Program-made: the position numbers and the translations under genes
Assembly (NCBI GenBank): GCA_947293975.1
Contig: CAMYPV010000060.1
Span: 1-6,747 of the forward strand
Direction of reading: 5' to 3'
Source: an uncultured Ezakiella sp.
GTDB lineage: Bacteria > Bacillota > Clostridia > Tissierellales > Peptoniphilaceae
DNA length: 6,747 nt
Part shown: piece by piece, positions 1-5,222 of the stretch
How positions within the stretch are numbered: position 1 is the stretch's first letter
Layout: every line of letters begins with the position of its first letter
Notes under the pieces: generated by a model
What the model was told of the DNA's origin: nothing
Database searches by the model: none
What the model saw: the letters and a program-made list of their open reading frames with translations, nothing else

Positions 1-1297
1 CTAAGTAATCATAAACATCTTCACTTATAATCTCGCCCGGCACAACCACAGGCACTCCCGGCGGATACGGTGCCACAAATTCCGCGCACACTCTGCCAAC
101 TGCGTCGCATTTTTTTATGCGCTCAGACGGCAACTCGTACGCTTCGTACGGCTCGTATTTCTTTTGTGGAATGTTTAAACTAAACTCTCTAAAACTATTT
201 GTACCCATTTTGTCTTTAGAAATATTTACTATTGCATCAAAAGACAAATCATAATCTTCTTTTTTGTTCATAAGCGTCGCAAGCATAAGCACATTTTGCC
301 CATCGTTCATCTCGCATTCAATATTGTAGTTTTTGTAAAGTTCCTCGTGCAAACTCTCGCCCGCCACTCCCTCAACATTAAACACAATCTTTAGAGGATC
401 ACGCCCGCAATAATCAAGCACATTTACATTCGGCAAAGTTTTTAATCGATCAACAAAATCCTTCGCCAATTTTATATTCTCCGCCAAAAGCTTTCGGCCT
501 TCGACCTGCATAAAGCTCGCTGCAATCTCGCACGAAGCAATTACAGGATAGCTCGGGCTTGTGGTTTGAAATAGCTTTATCGACTCAAACAATTTGTCTT
601 TGTCAACTCGATTGCTTGCAAGATGTATAAACGCACTTTGATTTAGCCCTGTAAGCATCTTATGCACAGACTGAATTACAATATCTGCGCCCGCCTTTAT
701 CGCCGACTTTGGTAGCTCGTCATTAAATACAAAATGTCCGCCATGTGCCTCGTCAACAATCAAGAATGCGTCCTTGTCCTTTAAATATTCTACGATATCA
801 TCAATCGGAGTTGGGAATCCGTAATAGTTTGGATGAGTAATCACAACAGCCGACGGTTTTACATCGTCAAATGCTTTTTTAAAATTTTCAAAACTTATAT
901 TTCTATCAAAACCGTCTTTAAAATCTGTGTTGATATAAAAGACTTTTAGTCGCCTTATAATCGCCGCTCTAATCACAGAGATGTGACAGTTTCTCGACAC
1001 CAGTATTGAGTCGCCCGGCTTTGTGCTATAAAAAACGGATGCAATAATTGCGCCTGATGATCCATTTACAGTGTAAAATGTTGACTTTGCCCCAAAAACA
1101 TTTGCGGCTCTTATCTGACTGCGTTTAATTGCACCCTGTGGGTTGTTTAAATTATCTGTGTCAAAGCTTTCGGTAAAGTCAAAATGTGAATTTAAAACAG
1201 CAATCTCATCAAGTCTGCCCTTGTGACCAGGCATCAAAAACTTAACGCTATTTCTTTTTATATTAGACTTTAAAAGCTCGTAAATTTCTTGTTTCAT
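1..1297 (-). CDS. Orn/Lys/Arg decarboxylase family protein (PLP fold type I), partial, 3' end outside window
   Basis: Translating from the ATG at 1297 gives 432 open codons running off the left edge. The protein matches the short Firmicute form of the basic amino-acid decarboxylases (YaaO/SpeA type, no N-terminal wing domain). Visible motifs are FLMPGHKG near residues 20-27, VDEAH at 181-185 (Asp182 should contact the PLP pyridine nitrogen) and QSVHKMLTG at 209-217 with Lys213 as the expected Schiff-base lysine. A C-terminal-domain signature, AEFVAPYPPGVPVVVPGE, lies at about 405-422. The family decarboxylates lysine, arginine or ornithine to cadaverine, agmatine or putrescine in the cytoplasm; the substrate cannot be told from motifs. 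Roughly 40-60 residues are probably missing, by comparison with relatives of about 480-490. The start overlaps the upstream stop as TAATG, and the Shine-Dalgarno (GGAAAG) is weak, so translation is probably coupled to the membrane-protein gene. Confidence 0.93.
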   Translation of the reverse strand, partial: MKQEIYELLKSNIKRNSVKFLMPGHKGRLDEIAVLNSHFDFTESFDTDNLNNPQGAIKRSQIRAANVFGAKSTFYTVNGSSGAIIASVFYSTKPGDSILVSRNCHISVIRAAIIRRLKVFYINTDFKDGFDRNISFENFKKAFDDVKPSAVVITHPNYYGFPTPIDDIVEYLKDKDAFLIVDEAHGGHFVFNDELPKSAIKAGADIVIQSVHKMLTGLNQSAFIHLASNRVDKDKLFESIKLFQTTSPSYPVIASCEIAASFMQVEGRKLLAENIKLAKDFVDRLKTLPNVNVLDYCGRDPLKIVFNVEGVAGESLHEELYKNYNIECEMNDGQNVLMLATLMNKKEDYDLSFDAIVNISKDKMGTNSFREFSLNIPQKKYEPYEAYELPSERIKKCDAVGRVCAEFVAPYPPGVPVVVPGEIISEDVYDYL

Positions 1298-1980
1298 TAA
1301 AATCTTTCCAATTCGTTAATCTTAGATAGTTTTCTATAAAAAGTATAAACCATTAGCATAAATAAAATGCTTGACATTACAATTACTGCAAATTCGTCTT
1401 GCGCTTTTGCGCGGAAAATAAATACATAAATCAAATGCACCAACTGCATCGCTGCCAAATACAATCCAAAGCGTTGAAAATTTGCGCTTCTCTTATAATA
1501 TCCGTCAATAACGACAACCATACTTACATAAATTCCCAAAATTACCGACGGAATTGCCCTGATTTGTGGCAAGAGTACGCCAGGGTTTTCTCTTGCATAT
1601 TCGTTTTGTGGAAGCACTGCAAGCACAATCGACAAAAGTGCAAGCACCCACACGAAATTTTGTTGGCGCTGATAACGCTTTTTGTTAAATCGTACAATGT
1701 AAATGTAATACGAAAATACCGACACAAGAGTAAAAAACAGCACAAATAAAAGTCTGCTAATGCCAAGCACGCGAGGTGCCGAAGCTGAATTTACCTCAAA
1801 ATACACATAGGCTCTTGCAATAAAATTTTGCCCAATCATTATAATGCCAAAAACCGTAAACATTCCCATCATTTTATAAAAATTGCTCCACGAAGTTTTT
1901 TTGAAAATGTAATTTGCCATATAGCTAAGCGTAATCAAAAATACTATTGCAAACAATGTTTTTAATATATTTATAATCAT
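1297..1980 (-). CDS. Unrecognised multi-pass membrane protein, about 7 transmembrane segments
   Basis: I do not recognise this 227-residue protein. Hydrophobic segments by eye lie at about 4-26, 36-58, 73-95, 108-124, 143-162, 170-190 and 197-216, giving seven probable membrane helices with short loops. Basic residues follow segments 1 (FKK), 3 (RFNKKRYQRQQ) and 5 (YYKR) and a short charged tail follows segment 7 (YRKLSKINELERF), so these sides are probably cytoplasmic and the N-terminus outside. There is no signal peptide, catalytic motif or soluble domain. The layout resembles the 7TM sensor halves found in front of kinase or GGDEF domains, but here the protein stops right after the last helix; this likeness is only topological. 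Its ATG overlaps the ispE stop as ATGA, with a GGGAG site 7 bases upstream inside ispE. Its stop overlaps the decarboxylase start as TAATG. It is therefore co-translated with both neighbours; a role in sensing or transport is only a guess. Confidence 0.85.
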   Translation of the reverse strand: MIINILKTLFAIVFLITLSYMANYIFKKTSWSNFYKMMGMFTVFGIIMIGQNFIARAYVYFEVNSASAPRVLGISRLLFVLFFTLVSVFSYYIYIVRFNKKRYQRQQNFVWVLALLSIVLAVLPQNEYARENPGVLLPQIRAIPSVILGIYVSMVVVIDGYYKRSANFQRFGLYLAAMQLVHLIYVFIFRAKAQDEFAVIVMSSILFMLMVYTFYRKLSKINELERF

Positions 1981-2750
1981 AATATTTCTCCCGTTGGTAC
2001 AAAAACCTTGCCAATCTTTTTGTACTTTGCATTTATTTTATTTGAAATTTTCACAAGCTCGTCGTATTCGTCGATCAAATAAAAAGCGCCGCCCGCCCCG
2101 GTCATCTTAAAGTCAGCAAACTGCATTATGTGGTCGTAGAAATTTTTTAGTTCGCCATTATTTCTTAAAACCGGATTTAAAAGATCATTGTACGAATCGG
2201 TGTTAAAATCGTCCTCATTCATCGATTTATAAATATTTTCAGAAAGGCTAGGCACATCATAAACCACAAGCACGTCTTTTTTTGTGCCGTCAATTTTTTC
2301 AAGCACATCTCCACGCTCGGTTGCAATTTGAATGCCGCCATCTATAAAAAAGCTGACATCCATGCCTATCATTCTTGCCATTTCAAATAAATCATCACGA
2401 CTAATTGGCAAGTCGTGTTCTTTTTTCATAGCTAATAGAAAGTTTGTAGCATCGCTTGAGCCGCCACCCATGCCACTTGCAATCGGCAAGTTCTTAATAA
2501 GCTCAATTTCGGTTGGCCCAACTCTATATTCACTACGCAAAATCTCAAGCGCTTTTAAAACTAAATTGTTGCGATTTAAAGATTTTATATTACATCTAAA
2601 ACCATCACAGCAATCGGATTTTTTCACACGCAAAATATCGCCAAAATCAAGCTCACTCATAATTGATTTTATATTATGATAACCATCTTCGCGGCGACCA
2701 AGAACTTTTAAATTCAAATTGATTTTGCCCTTGCAAATATACTCCTGCAT
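1977..2750 (-). CDS. ispE: 4-diphosphocytidyl-2-C-methyl-D-erythritol kinase
   Basis: IspE phosphorylates CDP-methylerythritol at the 2-hydroxyl using ATP, a step of the cytoplasmic MEP pathway to IPP and DMAPP. This GHMP-family protein has 257 residues, somewhat shorter than the roughly 280-290 of E. coli and Bacillus homologues. It shows the N-terminal KINLNLKVLGRREDGYH motif (Lys9 is the usual substrate-site lysine), the ATP-binding loop LPIASGMGGGSSDA at 88-101, and DVSFFIDGG from Asp131, the expected catalytic aspartate. The third GHMP motif is TGAGGAFYLI at 217-226, a divergent form of the usual SGSGGTVF. The chosen ATG has an AGGTGGTGA ribosome site ending 4 bases upstream; a nearer upstream ATG (2754) is in another frame. 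The gene has its own promoter after the veg terminator and is coupled downstream to the membrane protein by ATGA. Its place after veg matches Bacillus-type gene order. Confidence 0.95.
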   Translation of the reverse strand: MQEYICKGKINLNLKVLGRREDGYHNIKSIMSELDFGDILRVKKSDCCDGFRCNIKSLNRNNLVLKALEILRSEYRVGPTEIELIKNLPIASGMGGGSSDATNFLLAMKKEHDLPISRDDLFEMARMIGMDVSFFIDGGIQIATERGDVLEKIDGTKKDVLVVYDVPSLSENIYKSMNEDDFNTDSYNDLLNPVLRNNGELKNFYDHIMQFADFKMTGAGGAFYLIDEYDELVKISNKINAKYKKIGKVFVPTGEIL

Positions 2751-2772
2751 CCATTCACCACCTATTAAATAT

Positions 2773-2801
2773 ATTATAACAAAACATATATAATTTTACA
2801 A
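2773..2801 (-). promoter_or_regulatory. Extended -10 promoter for ispE operon
   Basis: On the minus strand, TTGTAA (2796-2801) and TATAAT (2773-2778) are separated by exactly 17 bases. The bases TGT directly before the -10 box make an extended -10 element. It lies between the veg terminator and the ispE ribosome site, so ispE, the membrane protein and the decarboxylase can be transcribed independently of veg. The -35 matches the SigA consensus at four of six positions. The expected start is near 2766, leaving a leader of about 16 bases. Confidence 0.8.
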
Positions 2802-2808
2802 TTACAAT

Positions 2809-2837
2809 AAAAAGAACCTCGGATCATTCCGAAGTTC
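2809..2837 (-). terminator. Intrinsic terminator after veg
   Basis: The minus strand reads GAACTTCGGA, the loop ATGA, then TCCGAGGTTC followed by TTTTT. This gives a 10-bp stem with one G-U pair (arms 2828-2837 and 2814-2823) and a U-tract at 2809-2813. It is a canonical Rho-independent terminator that separates veg from the ispE unit. Confidence 0.92.
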
Positions 2838-2855
2838 AAGCTCTAAAAATATTAT

Positions 2856-2896
2856 AAGTCAATGCATATTAATCAAAAACAATTACGCATCGACTT
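2856..2896 (-). other. First hairpin in the veg 3' region
   Basis: Minus-strand arms AAGTCGATGC (2887-2896) and GCATTGACTT (2856-2865) form a 10-bp stem with one G-U pair. The loop is a 21-base AT-rich stretch that could add a weak inner stem (TAAT/ATTA). The hairpin starts 12 bases after the veg stop and is followed by ATAATATTTTT, an imperfect U-tract. It may be a first terminator in tandem with the one at 2809-2837, or a structure that protects the short veg mRNA from 3' exonucleases. Confidence 0.55.
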
Positions 2897-2908
2897 CAAT
2901 GAATAATT

Positions 2909-3142
2909 TTAAATAAGTGGCGTTATCGACACTCTGTCGCACAAAACGTCGCTATACGAAAACGAAACCGTCCCCGTAACTTCTGTATTGTAATTTACCT
3001 CTACAGTAAATACTCCCGGATAAGTGTTTGTAATAACCCCTTCTGTCTCGATGGTTTTATTTCTGCCAAGGTCGGATTTAATCATAACAGATTTACCAAC
3101 CAGTCCCTCTAAGTTGCCTTTAATAATTTCAACCTTACTCAT
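2909..3142 (-). CDS. veg: Veg family protein
   Basis: This 77-residue protein matches the small Veg family (DUF1021) of Firmicutes. The conserved pieces are IKGNLEGLVGKSV at 7-19, GRNKTIETEGVI at 26-37, TYPGVFTVEV at 40-49 and VSFSYSDVL at 59-67. The composition suggests a small SH3-like beta barrel. In Bacillus, veg is known for an unusually strong vegetative promoter and has been linked to biofilm matrix gene expression; its biochemical role remains unsettled, and I infer nothing more here. The ATG follows a GAGGGG ribosome site 4 bases upstream. A very strong promoter lies just before it and a terminator after it, so it looks like an abundant single-gene mRNA. ispE is the next gene, as in Bacillus, but the sspF gene found between them there is absent. 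Confidence 0.93.
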   Translation of the reverse strand: MSKVEIIKGNLEGLVGKSVMIKSDLGRNKTIETEGVITNTYPGVFTVEVNYNTEVTGTVSFSYSDVLCDRVSITPLI

Positions 3143-3171
3143 AACACCCCTCGCTTTCTTTAATTACTGTT

Positions 3172-3200
3172 ATTATAACATAAAAACTATTAAAAATCAA
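3172..3200 (-). promoter_or_regulatory. Strong extended -10 promoter for veg
   Basis: On the minus strand, TTGATT (3195-3200) and a perfect TATAAT (3172-3177) are spaced 17 bases apart. TGT before the -10 box makes an extended -10 element. Upstream of the -35, from about 3201 to 3250, the DNA is almost pure A/T with A and T tracts, resembling an UP element. Expected start is near 3165, giving a leader of about 23 bases with no room for a riboswitch. It fits the strong veg promoters known from Bacillus. Confidence 0.88.
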
Positions 3201-3381
3201 GTAAAAATAAAATTTTATATAATTTTTTATATATAAAAATATTTTTGAAAAACTTTTATAATTATTTTAATTAAAATACTCTTGTAAATATCTACGCAAA
3301 TATTTAAAAAAATCATTTATATAAATACTAAAACTTTTTCACATATCGACTTTTAAATGCATTCCTACATAGAATAACGAT
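3201..3381. other. Extremely AT-rich spacer upstream of veg
   Basis: This stretch between the tdh terminator and the veg promoter is nearly all A and T with only scattered G and C. No credible coding frame was found on either strand. Its promoter-proximal part has A/T tracts suited to an UP element. A perfect 16-bp A/T palindrome (TATTTTAATTAAAATA) lies at 3263-3278. No riboswitch or RNA gene could be supported. Confidence 0.5.
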
Positions 3382-3408
3382 AAAAAAAGATGCGAACCAA
3401 GTCGCATC
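3382..3408 (-). terminator. Intrinsic terminator after tdh
   Basis: The minus strand reads GATGCGA, a 6-base loop, TCGCATC, then seven T residues. The 7-bp GC-containing stem uses arms 3402-3408 and 3389-3395, and the U-tract is 3382-3388. It starts 9 bases after the tdh stop and is a textbook Rho-independent terminator. Confidence 0.94.
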
Positions 3409-3417
3409 CTAAAATTC

Positions 3418-4371
3418 TTATTTTAATTTTTTAGATAATTTATCAAGCATATCCCTTGTCATTGCGTCAAGGTCATACTTAGGTGAGAAGCCCCACTCTT
3501 CTTTTGCTGCACTCGCATCAAGTGAGTTTGGCCAGCTCTCTGCAATTGCTTGACGAACTGGATCTACATCGTAATCCATTTCAAATTCTGGAATGTATTT
3601 TTTGATGCTTGCTGCAATTTCTTCTGGAGTAAAGCTCATTGCTGTGATGTTAAAAGCGTTTCTGTGAATTAATTTATCTCCATCAGCTTCCATAAGTTCA
3701 ACAATTGCATCGAGTGCATCAGGCATATACATCATATCCATTTGAGTTCCCTCTTTGATGAATGAAGTGTATTTTTTATTTTTAATTGCCTCATAATAAA
3801 TATGCACAGCGTAGTCAGTTGTACCGCCGCCTGGAAGCGTTTCGTATGAGATGAGTCCTGGGAATCTAACTCCTCTTGTATCTGTGCCAAATCTTTGGTG
3901 ATAGTAGTCGCACAAAATTTCTCCAGCAACTTTTGTAACTCCATACATTGTTGTTGGACGTTGAATTGTGTCTTGTGGAGTCATATCTGGTGGTGTGCTT
4001 GGGCCGAATGCTGCAATTGAGCTTGGGTTAAATAGCATAATGTTTCTTTCTCTTGCAATTTCAAGCATATTATAAAGGCCATTCATATTTATATCCCAAC
4101 AATCAAGTGGTCTTTGTTCGCCAACTGCTGATAAAATTGCAGCCAAGTTAATAATTGTGTTGATATTGTACTTTTCAACAAGCTCGATTGTTCTTTCTTT
4201 GTCTCTGATGTCTAAAAGTTCAAATGGTCCGCCATTATAAACTGCATCATGTCCTTCTTTTTTGCTTCTGTTTGTTGCAATAACATTTTCTGCACCGTAT
4301 TTTTCTCTCAACTTTACAATAAGTTCAGAACCGATTTGTCCAAGTGCACCTGTAACTAAAATTCTTCTCAT
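3418..4371 (-). CDS. tdh: L-threonine 3-dehydrogenase, SDR type
   Basis: This 317-residue extended short-chain dehydrogenase closely matches the SDR-type threonine dehydrogenases (Flavobacterium/Cupriavidus type), which oxidise L-threonine to 2-amino-3-oxobutyrate in the cytoplasm. The Rossmann loop GALGQIG is at 8-14. The family signatures LSAVGE (80-85), FNPSSIAAFGP (114-124) and TMYGVTK (141-147) are present; Tyr143 and Lys147 are the catalytic pair, with the serine of PSSIA as partner. PGGGTTDYAV, MMYMPDALDA, AMSFTPEE and DPVRQAIAESWP are also typical of this enzyme rather than of sugar epimerases. An oddity is Asn34 (ATNRS), where relatives usually have Asp for NAD binding (ATDIR). The partner gene kbl, which would cleave the product to glycine and acetyl-CoA, is not in the window. 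AAAGGAG lies 5 bases before the ATG. A terminator follows directly, so the gene is probably monocistronic or reads on from ridA. Confidence 0.93.
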   Translation of the reverse strand: MRRILVTGALGQIGSELIVKLREKYGAENVIATNRSKKEGHDAVYNGGPFELLDIRDKERTIELVEKYNINTIINLAAILSAVGEQRPLDCWDINMNGLYNMLEIARERNIMLFNPSSIAAFGPSTPPDMTPQDTIQRPTTMYGVTKVAGEILCDYYHQRFGTDTRGVRFPGLISYETLPGGGTTDYAVHIYYEAIKNKKYTSFIKEGTQMDMMYMPDALDAIVELMEADGDKLIHRNAFNITAMSFTPEEIAASIKKYIPEFEMDYDVDPVRQAIAESWPNSLDASAAKEEWGFSPKYDLDAMTRDMLDKLSKKLK

Positions 4372-4393
4372 AACATCTCCTTTAAAATAATTT

Positions 4394-4423
4394 TTTATAA
4401 TTAAATCTAATCGCCACAGTTAA
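4394..4423 (-). promoter_or_regulatory. Possible weak promoter for tdh
   Basis: On the minus strand, TTAACT (4418-4423) and TATAAA (4394-4399) are 18 bases apart, a modest SigA-like match. The -35 lies inside the ridA hairpin and the predicted start (near 4387) is only a few bases before the tdh ribosome site. In such AT-rich DNA this could be chance, but if the hairpin terminates transcription then tdh needs a promoter here. Confidence 0.25.
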
Positions 4424-4461
4424 TATTTAGGGCTTTCCCTTACAATATTTTGTGGCGATTA
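4408..4461 (-). terminator. Long hairpin after ridA, imperfect terminator or mRNA end structure
   Basis: Perfect 11-bp arms TAATCGCCACA (4408-4418) and TGTGGCGATTA (4451-4461) enclose further pairing: AATATT with AATATT (4422-4427 and 4444-4449) and AGGG with CCCT around a CTTT loop. The hairpin starts 3 bases after the ridA stop. The downstream minus strand reads GATTTAATTAT, without a run of U, so it is a poor classical terminator. It might partly terminate, protect the mRNA end, or separate ridA from tdh expression. Confidence 0.5.
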
Positions 4462-4464
4462 TAA

Positions 4465-4842
4465 TTAACCTAAATATGCGATTGCTTCGATTTCGATTTT
4501 TGCGTCTTTTGGCAATCTTGCAACTTCAACACAGCTTCTTGCTGGTTTGTGGTCGCCAAAAAATGCTGCGTACTCTTCGTTTACAGCTGCAAAATCATTC
4601 ATATCTTTTACGAAGATATTTACCTTCATAATATTTTTAACATCTCCGCCTGCTGACTTAACAATTTCAAGTACATTTGTAAGCGATTGACGAGTAGCTT
4701 TTTTGATGCAATCCATAACAAGTTCGCCTGTTTCTGGATTAATTGGAAGCTGACCACTTGTGAATACAAATTTTTCAGCGCTCATTCCTTGTACATATGG
4801 GCCTACTGCACCCGGTGCTTTTTCTGTGTTTAAAACTTTCAT
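4465..4842 (-). CDS. ridA: RidA family 2-iminobutanoate/2-iminopropanoate deaminase
   Basis: RidA hydrolyses the reactive enamines and imines released by PLP enzymes such as serine/threonine dehydratase, to 2-oxo acids and ammonia, protecting other PLP enzymes. This 125-residue protein looks like the classical active form. It has GPYVQG at 14-19, FTSGQLPINP at 27-36, RQSLTNV at 51-57, and ARSCVEVARLPKDAKIEIEAIA at 101-122. Arg102 corresponds to the catalytic Arg105 of E. coli, and Glu118 lies in the expected EIEA motif. The frame is open upstream to 4929, but the correct start is 4842: it has a perfect AGGAGG 6 bases upstream and begins where the family begins, while the longer frame runs through rsfS. 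It lies 10 bases after rsfS and so belongs to that operon. A large hairpin follows. Confidence 0.95.
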   Translation of the reverse strand: MKVLNTEKAPGAVGPYVQGMSAEKFVFTSGQLPINPETGELVMDCIKKATRQSLTNVLEIVKSAGGDVKNIMKVNIFVKDMNDFAAVNEEYAAFFGDHKPARSCVEVARLPKDAKIEIEAIAYLG

Positions 4843-4848
4843 AAAAAA

Positions 4849-4854
4849 CCTCCT
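4849..4854 (-). promoter_or_regulatory. Ribosome binding site deciding the ridA start
   Basis: A perfect AGGAGG with a 6-base spacer before the ATG at 4842. Its first two bases, A and G, are the last two of the rsfS TAG stop codon (4853-4855). It rules out the upstream start at 4929 in the same frame. Confidence 0.9.
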
Positions 4855-5188
4855 AATTTTCTTGAGTGTCCTTCCATAGACGTTCAAGGTCGTAGTATTT
4901 ACGAGCCTCAACATCAAAAATGTGGACAATTATATCACCAAAATCTAAGAGCAACCACTCACTAGATTTTTTTGACTGCGGATTTTTAAGGCTAAAGCCT
5001 TCTTTTTCCATCTCGTATATTACATTATCTGCAATACTGTATAACTGATTTGTATTTGAAGCGCCTGCAATCACAAAATAATCGGCAAAGCTACTTCTGT
5101 TTCTTATGTCAATTGTTTCAATATCATAGCCAAGCTTGTTGTCAATGGCTTTTGTTATGATTTCTAATTTCTTTTGTTGTTCGCTCAC
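4853..5188 (-). CDS. rsfS: Ribosomal silencing factor RsfS
   Basis: RsfS (formerly YbeB/IojAP-like) binds ribosomal protein uL14 on the large subunit and blocks subunit joining, lowering translation under nutrient limitation. The 111-residue length is typical. Conserved stretches are FADYFVIAGASNTNQLYSIAD at 34-54 and SSEWLLLDFGDIIVHIF at 75-91, then ARKYYDLERLW at 95-105. The start codon is GTG (5186-5188), supported by AAAGGAG 5 bases upstream; no ATG is in a better position. It follows yqeK by 34 bases without any promoter or terminator seen between them, and its TAG stop is part of the ridA ribosome site. The neighbourhood nadD-yqeK-rsfS is common across Firmicutes, so the assignment is firm. 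Confidence 0.96.
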   Translation of the reverse strand: MSEQQKKLEIITKAIDNKLGYDIETIDIRNRSSFADYFVIAGASNTNQLYSIADNVIYEMEKEGFSLKNPQSKKSSEWLLLDFGDIIVHIFDVEARKYYDLERLWKDTQEN

Positions 5189-5222
5189 TATAACTCCTTT
5201 TGTTAAACCCTAAGAATTTCTA

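Noticed and set aside
1399..1749. A 116-codon open frame on the plus strand
   Set aside because: It lies opposite the membrane-protein gene, has Cys/His/Asn-rich composition without any recognisable domain, and the minus-strand gene has clear coupled starts and stops.
2332..2679. A 115-codon open frame on the plus strand
   Set aside because: It is the antisense of conserved ispE sequence including the GHMP loop; no family match and no ribosome site of note.
2851..2882. A TATAAT box on the minus strand within the veg 3' region, possible promoter of a small RNA
   Set aside because: The only TTGATT upstream is at 14 bases, too close, and the box arises from the hairpin's flanking sequence.
3143..3417. 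A small gene in the gap between tdh and veg
   Set aside because: Only very short frames occur, such as a 7-codon one, and none has a convincing start context.
3732..3944. A 70-codon minus-strand frame within tdh
   Set aside because: It is an out-of-frame shadow of a strongly conserved threonine dehydrogenase segment.
4368..4376. A three-codon frame ATG-TTA-TGA overlapping the tdh start
   Set aside because: Its ATG directly abuts the Shine-Dalgarno GGAG with no spacer, so ribosomes would not start there; probably chance.
4372..4464. A riboswitch (for example glycine or T-box) before tdh
   Set aside because: The spacer is too short and shows a single hairpin, with no conserved riboswitch core or T-box sequence.
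4843..4929. N-terminal extension of ridA by 29 codons
   Set aside because: These codons overlap rsfS in another frame, do not resemble any RidA N-terminus, and the perfect AGGAGG selects the ATG at 4842.
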